DNA of 7,671 bases from Deltaproteobacteria bacterium (GCA_003647035.1 QMMB01000149.1:1-7671); one strand, 5' to 3'. Positions 1 through 6,090 are shown, counted from the stretch's first letter. The notes: generated by a model from the letters alone, not told the origin. Numbers and translations are program-made.

Positions 1-175
1 CCTCACCCTTCTTCCAAGCGTAGAACGTCGTCCGGCTGGGCCTTCCGAGACGCACCTGAGCCTCTGAGTCCCGAACCTCCCAGGCATCCATGATGCGAAA
101 GCACCCTCGTTTCACCGCATCGTGGTCGATGGCCCCAGGCGTCGGATCAGGCTCCCTGGCAGCTTCGGCAGACAT
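1..175 (-). CDS. Xre/MbcA/ParS-type antitoxin, N-terminal part (runs off left edge)
   Basis: This is the first 58 codons of a gene that continues beyond the left edge. After about 18 variable residues the protein reads AVKRGCFRIMDAWEVRDSEA, then VRLGRPSRTTFYAWKKG. This fits the Xre-like helix-turn-helix of MbcA/ParS/Xre antitoxins: a helix with an aromatic pair, 'ri.daW', then 'LG.psr.t.y.WkkG'. In that family this DNA-binding half is followed by a toxin-binding MbcA/ParS domain, which here would lie outside the window. The usual partner is a RES-domain NAD-degrading toxin encoded directly downstream, so it too would be off the left edge. The ATG at 175 is chosen because it is the only start in this frame near the promoter. 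There is no Shine-Dalgarno sequence, and the -10 sits so close that the mRNA may be leaderless. An ATG at 182 is in another frame. The toxin partner and type are inferred, not seen. Confidence 0.72.
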   Translation of the reverse strand, partial: MSAEAAREPDPTPGAIDHDAVKRGCFRIMDAWEVRDSEAQVRLGRPSRTTFYAWKKGE

Positions 176-176
176 G

Positions 177-190
177 GTTCATATATGTAC
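177..190. promoter_or_regulatory. Near-palindrome over the antitoxin -10, candidate operator
   Basis: GTTCATATATGTAC is a 14-bp inverted repeat with one mismatched pair (third from each end). It covers the -10 of the antitoxin promoter. GTTCAT recurs 15 bp away at 192-197, giving a possible second half-site. Antitoxins of the Xre class commonly repress their own promoter, so this is a reasonable candidate binding site; binding is inferred. Confidence 0.45.
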
Positions 191-210
191 TGTTCATCTT
201 GAAGTGTCAA
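182..210 (-). promoter_or_regulatory. Promoter of the antitoxin gene, possibly leaderless
   Basis: On the minus strand a perfect TTGACA -35 (210-205) is followed after 17 bp by CATATA (187-182) inside an AT-rich stretch; TATATG, two bases further on, is an alternative -10. With either choice transcription would begin at or within a few bases of the ATG at 175, leaving no room for a ribosome binding site. The -35 match and spacing are seen directly; the start point is inferred. Confidence 0.55.
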
Positions 211-304
211 TATCCGAACTTCTCGATGGCGTATCAAAGTCGATGAGGTCGTGCGACCTGTGCTTTTCACCGCGCTAGGGAAGCACGCACGTGCAGCGGC
301 AGCC

Positions 305-1621
305 TTACCCGCTCGCGTTCAGCGATCGACTAAAGGCATCCCCAACCGTAACGCAGGCCTCGCGTACTTCGAGCTCGCCGCCGACCAAGATCGCCAGCGG
401 GTTCACCTCCACCGCTTCGATCTCCCCGCGCCACTGGTGCACGAACGCGGCCAATCGCATCAGGACGTCGCCGATGGCGCTCACGGCTTGGCTTCGCTCC
501 GGCGTCGTACCTTGCAGGAGCAGGGAGCTGCCGCGTAGTCGGAGCAGTACTCGTTCGAGGGCTTTTGCGGTGGCGGGAAGGACGGTTTGTGTCGTGTCGC
601 CCGACGCCCGTCCATGCGGATCCGCGAACCCGATCTCAGCGAGCACCGGTCCGGCCGCCAAAGGCTCCATCCGAACGCGCAGTAGCGTGCGGGCCATGGT
701 CGACGCGCTCACAGTCACGCCGAGCAGCCGTGCATCCTCGGAGCGGTTCTTGGCGACGGCCATGATCTGACGGTATGCGTCTCGGGCTTGGCCGGCTGAA
801 AAGACTTCGGCGGCGAGGTCGGGGTGATCCCACAATCTGAGATCAGGTGACGCTAGAGCGACACGCACCGGGAAACCAATCCGAGCGGCCTCGGACGCTG
901 CGCGTGATGGCGTGGCGCAAAGCTCCTCGATCGGGAGGGGCACATCGTAGGGTTGGAGCGCGGCCTTGCTGGCGGGATCCGATAGCGCTCGCTTGGGTCC
1001 GAGGATCACCTCGAGGACCGCGTCGGCTTCGACGCCTTGGACCACCGGCACCTTGGGACGCGACGCGTCCTGGGACGCACGCAGCGCTCGCAGTGCGGCA
1101 GCTACGTCGCGAGGGGGCCCGATGGGCCTGCTCTTCTTGCCTTCGCACTCGTGTGCGATCAGGCCTCCGTCGATGCGGACGAATCTGCCGTCGGTGCGGT
1201 GGCTCACGCTGTCGCCCAGCCTCACCCGGTCGACGGCGGGAAGCTCCTTGGTCGTGGCAGCCCAGGGCCGCTCGATCGCAAGCTCCAACAAGGCAGCCAC
1301 TGCCGCCAGGGGGCCGGTCTCGTGGACCGCCGGCAAACCTAGGTCATGGAGTAGACCCAGGGGCTGCGGGCCGATCACTGCGACCGGGATCTTCTGCTTC
1401 TGAGCCCGCATCGCCTCAGCCAGCCGAACTACCGCATCTGCCGTCAGCGGTTCCTCGACGGCCAGGCCTGCCAGGCTGCCCCCGCTCAGTGCCTCGATCG
1501 CCCCTTCCCAGGGACAGTCGTGCACCTCGGGCTTCACGGACAGACCGATGCGTTCGGCGTCGCGCGCCACATCGACTGCCAGCTCCGGGCAGTCACAGAA
1601 AATGCTCCACGCTTTCCGCAT
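305..1621 (-). CDS. Degenerate acyl-CoA synthetase (NDP-forming)-like protein with C-terminal ATP-grasp domain
   Basis: The product is 438 aa. Residues about 208-428 follow the ATP-grasp domain of NDP-forming acyl-CoA synthetases in order: a lead-in 'RALSDPASKAALQPYDVPLP', a helix ending 'AARIGFPV' then 'LASPDL', a middle beta-rich part, and a closing 'GEIEAVEVNPL' like the family's 'eI.elDiNPL'. Residues about 1-125 resemble the flavodoxin-like ligase subdomains ('DVARDAERIGL', then 'IPVAVIG', 'LGLPAVHETGPLAAVAAL'). The usual N-terminal CoA-binding Rossmann domain is absent, and the protein is much shorter than fused family members (about 700 aa). Two signatures are lost: the strand lysine (family 'PVxLKixSPD') reads Ala at about residue 255, and the following 'HKsdvGGV' motif is replaced by 'LWDHPDLAAEV'. 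It may therefore not catalyse acyl-CoA formation. The ATG at 1621 is preferred although it lacks a clear Shine-Dalgarno sequence. The frame stays open to 1819, but that extension looks non-coding and overlaps the divergent promoter at 1760-1787. It appears to stand alone, with the antitoxin gene next downstream. Confidence 0.62.
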   Translation of the reverse strand: MRKAWSIFCDCPELAVDVARDAERIGLSVKPEVHDCPWEGAIEALSGGSLAGLAVEEPLTADAVVRLAEAMRAQKQKIPVAVIGPQPLGLLHDLGLPAVHETGPLAAVAALLELAIERPWAATTKELPAVDRVRLGDSVSHRTDGRFVRIDGGLIAHECEGKKSRPIGPPRDVAAALRALRASQDASRPKVPVVQGVEADAVLEVILGPKRALSDPASKAALQPYDVPLPIEELCATPSRAASEAARIGFPVRVALASPDLRLWDHPDLAAEVFSAGQARDAYRQIMAVAKNRSEDARLLGVTVSASTMARTLLRVRMEPLAAGPVLAEIGFADPHGRASGDTTQTVLPATAKALERVLLRLRGSSLLLQGTTPERSQAVSAIGDVLMRLAAFVHQWRGEIEAVEVNPLAILVGGELEVREACVTVGDAFSRSLNASG

Positions 1622-1759
1622 TGCCGTGACACGAAGGATACCCGCCGCGCGCCTCTCCGCCCACTTCCTCGAATCCGGACCCCTACGGGAATTGTCGTGT
1701 GTGCTCCTGAGGCTCGATCCCAAACATTGGATCAGTTGGAGCTTTGCGGCGACGCGAGC

Positions 1760-1787
1760 TTGACGCCCCGAACCGCACGGTGATAAT
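1760..1787 (+). promoter_or_regulatory. Sigma70-like promoter of the sensor/HEAT gene pair
   Basis: TTGACG (1760-1765) and GATAAT (1782-1787) each match consensus at five of six positions and are 16 bp apart. Transcription would start near 1794, giving a leader of about 70 nt before the ATG at 1865. The rest of the divergent region 1622-1864 shows no equally good promoter for the minus-strand gene starting at 1621. Confidence 0.65.
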
Positions 1788-1805
1788 CCGGGCTCGGCCG
1801 ATGTA

Positions 1806-1826
1806 CCCCCTCTTATCAAAAGGGGG
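1806..1826. promoter_or_regulatory. GC-rich hairpin in the leader of the sensor gene
   Basis: CCCCC at 1806-1810 pairs with GGGGG at 1822-1826. An added T-A pair, one mismatch and two further T-A pairs close on a three-base loop. It lies about 12 nt into the predicted leader and ends about 25 nt before the Shine-Dalgarno sequence. There is no T-tract on either strand, so it is not a standard intrinsic terminator. It could stabilise the 5' end, bind a regulator as DNA, or be chance. Confidence 0.4.
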
Positions 1827-1864
1827 AATCAGCCGGTGGGGGTCATTCTGAGGAGAGTCGCGAC

Positions 1865-3313
1865 ATGCGCCTGAAGCTGATTGCGGGCAACCTCGCCATC
1901 GTTGTGCTGGTGGGGTTGGGGTCGTATCTCGTCGTGCGTACCCAACTCCGCACGGAGCTCTCTAGGCGGCTCGAGGAAGGTATCGGAGACGATTCCGAGC
2001 TTTTCGCCAGGTCGTGGCGCGCCGATGGCGCCCGGTTGGCGGAGGGGGTCTCGAGCCGGGTGGCGAGCAAGTCCGTGAGGAACGTGTTCACGGCCTCTGG
2101 CGAAGCCAAGCGACGGGGCCGAGCGTTTGAGGCGGCGCAGGGTGTCTCCAAATGGTTCCAGGACCCAGCCCGAGGGCGCCGGGAGCGTCCGCACATCGTG
2201 GCCGTCATCGACGAGACCGGCCGCGTCATCGCGCGCGACACCGACCCCAACCGCATGTTTGGTGAGCCGCTCCTCAATCAGGTTCCTGTCCTTCGAACGG
2301 TGCTCACCCGTGGAGCGCCTCGGTACGGCGTTTGGCATCACCAGGGCAAGCTCCTCCAAGTCGGTATCGCGGCCGTGCGCAACGATCACGGCGGCGTCGT
2401 TGGGGCCCTGCTGGTCGGCTACGACCTCTCCAATGGTTTTGCCACGCAGGAAGCCCGGCTAGTCGGGCACGACCTACTGTTCATCATGGCGGAGCGAATC
2501 TACAGCACGTCGACGTCTGTCGGGGTCCGTGACGCGCTGCAGGCATCCCTCTACTCGCCGCCATTGGCCAACAGCACCAAGGCCGCCCTTCAGGGCAAAC
2601 CGACGCTTCCCTGGACCGTGACGCTTGCCGGTGACGAGTACGTCGGGATGACCGCTACGCTACCGATGGCCCGGGGCGTCGAGGCCGGATACGTCGTGCT
2701 GGCCAACCATGGCGAACACACCGCGCTCGCCGGCGTCGCCAACATGATCCTCTGGTTCATGCTGTTGGGGCTCCTCGGTGTGGCGATCTACGGCTTGATC
2801 ATCGCCAACAACATCATGGAGCCGATCGAGCAGATGGAAGACGACATCCTCGCGGTCATCAACGGCCGGGGCGATGTTCGTCTCGAGGTAGAGACCGTCG
2901 AGCTCGGGGGCCTGTCGTATCGGGTGAACCAGCTCATCAATTTGTTTACAGGCGTCGCCGAGGAAGACGACGACGGCAGGGCGGTGACGAGCAGTGGGGG
3001 CTGGGAAGCGGTGAGCGCCACAGGCCCAGACCCGGGGTCGAGCTCCGCCGGCCCGATCGAAAGCGACGACCCACACGCGGCGGCCCTCGCAGCACTTCCC
3101 GAACCCCAATATTACGCGTTGCTCTTCCAGGACTACGTCGCCGCGAAGCAGTCCGTGGGCGAGGATGTGTCGAACATTCCGCAAGAGCGCTTCATCCAGC
3201 GGATCAAGGGCAACGCCGCGCACCTGCAGCAGAAGCATGGCGCACAAATGGTGCGCTTCGAAGTCGAGACCATCGGGGGCCAGGTGAATCTGAAGCCGGT
3301 GATCATCCACTAG
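1865..3313 (+). CDS. Cache/HAMP-like membrane sensor with MXAN_5187-like C-terminal domain
   Basis: The product is 482 aa. Residues 7-24 form a first membrane helix. Residues about 40-290 are periplasmic and look like a Cache-type sensor ('HIVAVIDETGRVIARDTD' at 110-127, then 'LLQVGIAAVRNDHGGVVGAL' at 163-182). Residues 293-314 are a second membrane helix. Residues 315-364 resemble a HAMP linker ('EPIEQMEDDI', then 'VELGGLSYRVNQLINLF'). A Gly/Ser/acidic disordered stretch (365-412) follows. The last 70 residues form a compact domain with 'NIPQERFIQRIKGN', 'KHGAQMVRFEVET' and 'VNLKPVII', which I recognise as like the C-terminal domain of the Myxococcus MXAN_5187 family, whose function is unknown to me. 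This is the architecture of a chemoreceptor or sensor kinase, but no methyl-accepting coiled coil, histidine kinase, GGDEF or other known output is visible. The start is well supported: AGGAG (1851-1855) lies 9 nt before the ATG. The next gene begins 71 bp downstream on the same strand and is probably co-transcribed. The ligand is unknown. Confidence 0.75.
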   Translation: MRLKLIAGNLAIVVLVGLGSYLVVRTQLRTELSRRLEEGIGDDSELFARSWRADGARLAEGVSSRVASKSVRNVFTASGEAKRRGRAFEAAQGVSKWFQDPARGRRERPHIVAVIDETGRVIARDTDPNRMFGEPLLNQVPVLRTVLTRGAPRYGVWHHQGKLLQVGIAAVRNDHGGVVGALLVGYDLSNGFATQEARLVGHDLLFIMAERIYSTSTSVGVRDALQASLYSPPLANSTKAALQGKPTLPWTVTLAGDEYVGMTATLPMARGVEAGYVVLANHGEHTALAGVANMILWFMLLGLLGVAIYGLIIANNIMEPIEQMEDDILAVINGRGDVRLEVETVELGGLSYRVNQLINLFTGVAEEDDDGRAVTSSGGWEAVSATGPDPGSSSAGPIESDDPHAAALAALPEPQYYALLFQDYVAAKQSVGEDVSNIPQERFIQRIKGNAAHLQQKHGAQMVRFEVETIGGQVNLKPVIIH

Positions 3314-3326
3314 GCCCACGGGTTCG

Positions 3327-3340
3327 GCCCCCCTGGGGGC
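3327..3340. other. Short GC hairpin between the sensor and HEAT genes
   Basis: GCCCC pairs with GGGGC around a four-base loop, 13 bp after the sensor stop codon. No T-run follows, so it is not an intrinsic terminator by sequence. It may be an intercistronic stem that affects mRNA processing or attenuation between the two genes, or chance in GC-rich DNA. Confidence 0.3.
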
Positions 3341-3384
3341 ATCCCGTTGCACCGCTCACCAGTTCAGCCTAGTTGAGACCCGTC

Positions 3385-4101
3385 ATGGGGCTTTTCGATG
3401 TGTTCAAAGGCGGTGGTAGCGGGCTTGCGAAGCACATCACACGCGTTGCCAACAAACGCGCTCAGCAACACGAGCGCTCGGAGTCGATTCAGGTGCTCGC
3501 GAGCGATGGGTCCGAGGAAGCGCTGCGCGGGCTGCTGACTCGGTTCAACCTTCGCGTGGATCCGAGCATCACCGATGGCGAAGAAAAGAACGCGGCGTTC
3601 CTCGGTGTCGTGCAGAACGGCGAAGCCGCCCTCGGGCCCGTCCGCGACTTTCTCGCGTCCTCCGACACACTGGCTTGGCCGCTCAAGATTCTGAAAGAGA
3701 TCCAGAGCGAGGAAGAAGTCACCACCATCCTGCTCGAGCTGCTCTCTACGATGCACACCGAGTACGAGCGCGACCCTCAAAAGAAGGTCGATGTCATCGC
3801 CAGCTTCGAGGAACGCAAGGACCCGCGGATCGTCGACGCGGTCACCCGATTCTTGGAAGACATGAACGAAACGGTTCGCTTCTACGTGGTCGGCGCCATC
3901 CTCACCCAAGACGAAGCCGACACAGCGCTCGACGCAATGACAGCGGCGTTCATCACAGAAGAAAGCGTCCGCGTGAGAATCCGCATGCTCGACGGCTACA
4001 TCGAGCGGAGTTGGACCCTCGGCGCCGTGAAAGACGAGGCGTCGAAGAAAATGCCGACGGGCTACACGCTAGGCAAAAAGGGCGAAGTCCGAAAAAAGTA
4101 A
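3385..4101 (+). CDS. HEAT-repeat-like cytoplasmic protein
   Basis: The product is 238 aa, with no signal peptide and no membrane helix. It opens with MGLFDVFKGGG, a short amphipathic start. Paired-helix repeats follow, such as the segment ending 'ALGPVRDFLASSDTLAWPLKILKEI', then 'DPRIVDAVTRFLEDMNETVRFYVVGAI' (split here: 'DPRIVDAVTRFLEDM' and 'NETVRFYVVGAI'), then 'EESVRVRIRMLDGYI'. These have the aliphatic and Val-Arg spacing of HEAT-like alpha-alpha superhelices. It ends in a Lys-rich tail. Such scaffolds usually bind proteins, and the partner cannot be read from sequence. I prefer the ATG at 3385 over an in-frame TTG at 3373 because MGLFDVF is a typical beginning; the Shine-Dalgarno sequence is weak (GAGA about 7 nt upstream). 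The gene follows the sensor gene by 71 bp without an evident promoter, so a shared operon and a functional link to the sensor are likely. It converges with the outer-membrane barrel genes 47 bp downstream. Confidence 0.68.
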   Translation: MGLFDVFKGGGSGLAKHITRVANKRAQQHERSESIQVLASDGSEEALRGLLTRFNLRVDPSITDGEEKNAAFLGVVQNGEAALGPVRDFLASSDTLAWPLKILKEIQSEEEVTTILLELLSTMHTEYERDPQKKVDVIASFEERKDPRIVDAVTRFLEDMNETVRFYVVGAILTQDEADTALDAMTAAFITEESVRVRIRMLDGYIERSWTLGAVKDEASKKMPTGYTLGKKGEVRKK

Positions 4102-4117
4102 GGGCCCGTCGCGAGCC
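4092..4117 (-). terminator. Candidate intrinsic terminator for the barrel operon
   Basis: Read on the minus strand, GGCTCGCGACGGGCC (4117-4103) folds into a six-pair stem with one G-U pair and a CGA loop. It is followed by CTTAC and then six T (4097-4092). The T-tract is the complement of an A-run in the last lysine codons of the converging HEAT-like gene. The five-base gap before the T-run makes the match imperfect. Confidence 0.42.
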
Positions 4118-4148
4118 GTTCTCCGGTGATGCAGTCTCCTGTTCGGAC

Positions 4149-5027
4149 TCAGTCGGTGGTCTTGGTCTTCGGTGGCAACACGAAGATCAAGCCGACGGTG
4201 AACATGCTGTTGAACTGCTTCAGGCGGTCGTTGCTGTCGATTTGGCCGTCGTTGTTGTTGTCGGTACCGCCGGTGTTGTACTTGAACGGGATACCGCGCC
4301 ATCGGAAGGAGATTCCCAGGAAGTCTTGAAAGAAGGCGCTGAAGGCGACGCCGAACGACGGGGCGACAGCTGTGCGCTTGGAGCGGGCGAGCTGGCTTGG
4401 GAGGCAGAGGTCACCTGGGGTGTCACAGAAGAGGACCTCTCCCGCGGCCGGTCTGCCAACTGTGTCCGCTCGTTCTTCAACCCCGAGGAACGCCGCGCCT
4501 ACGAAGAAATCGAGGTCCGCGTCGAAGAAGATCTTCTGGAACATCGCGAGCTTGCCGCGGAAGGGCACGAAGTGAAGCTCTACGCCAGACCACCAGTTGA
4601 CCCTTCCCGTTTGGTCCGGGAAGCGTTCCCTGCTGGGCAAGTCCAAGCGGTTCGCGTTGGTCGTGACGCCCTTGTCTCGAACCTCTTTGGCGAGGTTGGT
4701 GTCGAGCTTCCCGACGGTGTAGCCGCCCCATCCCCCGATGCCGAGCCAATCCAGGAAGTGGAATCGCGCCTCGGCGCCGACGATGAGCGATCGTGCGTAC
4801 TCATCGCCGATGGTGAACGCGAAGAACGGTTCCACGTGGAGGCGCATGCCGCGCCAGAGTCGGAGCTTTTAGACGGCAGGAGCTCCGGCTAGCGGCCCGC
4901 ACACCTGCACGTCCTGCGCACCCACCGAGCTCACGCTGCTACGCAGTCCGTCGCCCAACAGGAGGCACATGGCCAAGGCCGCCACCAGGCTGATTCGCGA
5001 AAGCGTCTGTTGTGCGAGCATCATCAT
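4149..5027 (-). pseudogene. Outer-membrane beta-barrel protein gene interrupted by an in-frame TAA
   Basis: Read from the ATG at 5027 this is a 293-codon gene. It begins MMMLAQQTLSRISLVAALAM, continues as a signal peptide and reaches a likely cleavage after VGA, then QDVQV and GPLAGAPAV. Codon 53 (4871-4869) is TAA. The same frame then goes on without shift through 'KLRLWRGMRLHVEPFFAFTI' and about 230 more barrel residues to the stop at 4149. Later features are alternating aromatic strands, a Cys pair ('CDTPGDLC'), an EF-hand-like loop (4227-4262) and a C-terminal strand 'MFTVGLIFVLP'. An ungapped alignment with the neighbouring barrel places the stop opposite Gln (AVQQ against AV*K), and both genes read GCC GTC just before it. 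The start overlaps the upstream stop as ATGA, with no Shine-Dalgarno sequence, which indicates translational coupling. A restart at the ATG at 4847 would give a 232-aa barrel with no export signal. Possible readings are a nonsense mutation, a polymorphism, an assembly error or stop-codon readthrough; sequence alone cannot decide. Confidence 0.72.
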
Positions 5028-5932
5028 TTCGGTAGCCGATATTCGAATTTGACCGGTAGGAAGAGCGTGAAGCCAATTTGGATCGACGTGTTGGCGACGA
5101 ACGTCGAGTCCGATTGGAGCCAGGTCGCAGGATCGCTGCGGCCCGCGCCCTCGGGCGCCACATCGACGTTCTCAAACTGATCCGGCCACATGTAGGCTCG
5201 GAACTCCGTGAAGAACGTCAGATAACGTGTCAGGAAGATGCGCAAGCCGATACCCACGTTGAATGCCACGTTGGTCTGCCAATCGAAGCTTCGCACCGCC
5301 GGATCGAACACCGGGATCGGTTGGGTTCGCATGAAGCCCACGCCACCGATGAGATACGAGTCCCATTGGAAGATCTTCTTCCGCACCTTGAACTTCCCGT
5401 AGAACGGGACGTAGCTGAAGTTCACCCACAACCCCATCTGCCAGTCGTTGATCGGAACGCCGAGTCGAAACTGGTTCTGGATGCGCGGGATGATGTTGGT
5501 GCCGCGCTCGAGCGGGTCGGTTCCCCAGTCGTACCAAATGAAATTGACCCCCAGTGCCAAGACGTTGGTGAACCAGTAGTTCATCGCCAGTCCGAGCCCG
5601 TAGTGCTTGAGGTACGGGTCGTTCAGCGTGATCGCCACCGACGGTGCGAGCTCGAGCCGCTTCAGGCGAAGCGCGTAGATCTGCTGGACGGCGTAGATCT
5701 CCTCGGCTATCGCCTCGCGCTGAGGCGCTGGCTCGGCCGGACCGTCCGCAGCGTCGCCGTCGCCGGCAGCGAGCTCTTCGATGAGATCGCCTTGGCTCTC
5801 GGACTGCTTGGCGGGTTTGGCTTCCTCCTCATCGACCTCGTCGAGGGAGAACTCCATCTGGGCCTGGGTCGCCGCCGGAAACGCTGTCAGAAGCGCCGCC
5901 ATCAGTAGCGCAATCCCCCCAAATTCTCGCAT
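5024..5932 (-). CDS. Outer-membrane beta-barrel protein, myxobacterial type
   Basis: The product is 302 aa. MREFGGIALLMAALLTAFPA then ATQA gives a clear Sec signal peptide with cleavage at about residue 24. Residues about 26-75 are acidic and low in complexity (Glu/Asp/Ala/Pro), probably a periplasmic linker. From residue 77 ('EEIYAVQQIYALRLKRLELA') to the end there are alternating hydrophobic and aromatic beta strands with turns, finishing in 'IQIGFTLFLPVKFEYRL'. It is built like the outer-membrane beta-barrel domain family common in myxobacteria. The next gene is a paralogue with the same opening of the barrel. Paired barrels of this kind are known among gliding-motility (Glt) proteins of Myxococcus, but I cannot assign that role here. 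I prefer the ATG at 5932 over one at 5971 because it directly begins the signal peptide; AGAGG lies 3 nt upstream. The TGA stop overlaps the next start by four bases (ATGA). A promoter lies at 6027-6056. Confidence 0.78.
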   Translation of the reverse strand: MREFGGIALLMAALLTAFPAATQAQMEFSLDEVDEEEAKPAKQSESQGDLIEELAAGDGDAADGPAEPAPQREAIAEEIYAVQQIYALRLKRLELAPSVAITLNDPYLKHYGLGLAMNYWFTNVLALGVNFIWYDWGTDPLERGTNIIPRIQNQFRLGVPINDWQMGLWVNFSYVPFYGKFKVRKKIFQWDSYLIGGVGFMRTQPIPVFDPAVRSFDWQTNVAFNVGIGLRIFLTRYLTFFTEFRAYMWPDQFENVDVAPEGAGRSDPATWLQSDSTFVANTSIQIGFTLFLPVKFEYRLPK

Positions 5933-6002
5933 CGGCCTCTGGCCTTCCCCCCTGAGCGCCCCGGCCCCCACCGTGGCAACTCGCTGAAATTACGTAGCAA
6001 GT

Positions 6003-6020
6003 GTCCGTTTCCACTCGGAC
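6003..6020 (-). promoter_or_regulatory. Stem-loop at the predicted 5' end of the barrel mRNA
   Basis: On the minus strand GTCCG and CGGAC enclose an eight-base loop. Given the -10 at 6032-6027, transcription would begin about at base 6020, so the hairpin would be the first structure of an approximately 88-nt leader. A 5'-terminal stem-loop can protect an mRNA from decay; that role is inferred. Confidence 0.35.
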
Positions 6021-6026
6021 GACAAG

Positions 6027-6056
6027 ACTATACCATGGCGTTTATCGCAGTACCAA
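6027..6056 (-). promoter_or_regulatory. Promoter of the outer-membrane barrel operon
   Basis: TTGGTA (6056-6051) and TATAGT (6032-6027) lie 18 bp apart on the minus strand, matching consensus at four and five of six bases. They sit in the 158-bp gap between the ftsY stop and the first barrel gene, which suggests the barrels are transcribed separately from ftsY. No intrinsic terminator for ftsY was recognised in this gap. Confidence 0.55.
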
Positions 6057-6090
6057 ATCCGGTAGCGATTTTCGACGTAGTGGCGCTGGG

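Noticed and set aside
246..259. AGGTC/GACCT inverted repeat between the acyl-CoA-synthetase-like gene and the antitoxin gene
   Set aside because: It has a short stem with no T-run on the minus strand, so I do not call it a terminator. I see nothing else supportable in the gap 211-304.
847..1629. 260-codon open frame on the plus strand
   Set aside because: It is antisense to the acyl-CoA-synthetase-like gene, rich in Arg, Pro, Ser and Gly with no recognisable domain, as expected for a shadow frame in GC-rich DNA.
1622..1819. N-terminal extension of the acyl-CoA-synthetase-like gene to an ATG at 1819
   Set aside because: The extra 66 residues lack domain character and the stretch contains the divergent promoter at 1760-1787, so it is more likely intergenic.
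2660..3352. 230-codon minus-strand open frame
   Set aside because: It is antisense to the membrane-sensor gene, with no start signal and no domain; the plus strand has membrane helices, a HAMP-like linker and a good ribosome binding site.
3675..4892. 405-codon plus-strand open frame crossing the HEAT gene end and the second barrel gene
   Set aside because: It runs out of frame through the HEAT gene and antisense through the barrel gene. Its product is Arg- and acid-rich without domain character, and both overlapped genes have clear family features.
5078..5908. 276-codon plus-strand open frame
   Set aside because: It is antisense to the first barrel gene, with a His/Arg/Glu-rich composition typical of reversed codons; the minus strand encodes a signal peptide and barrel strands.
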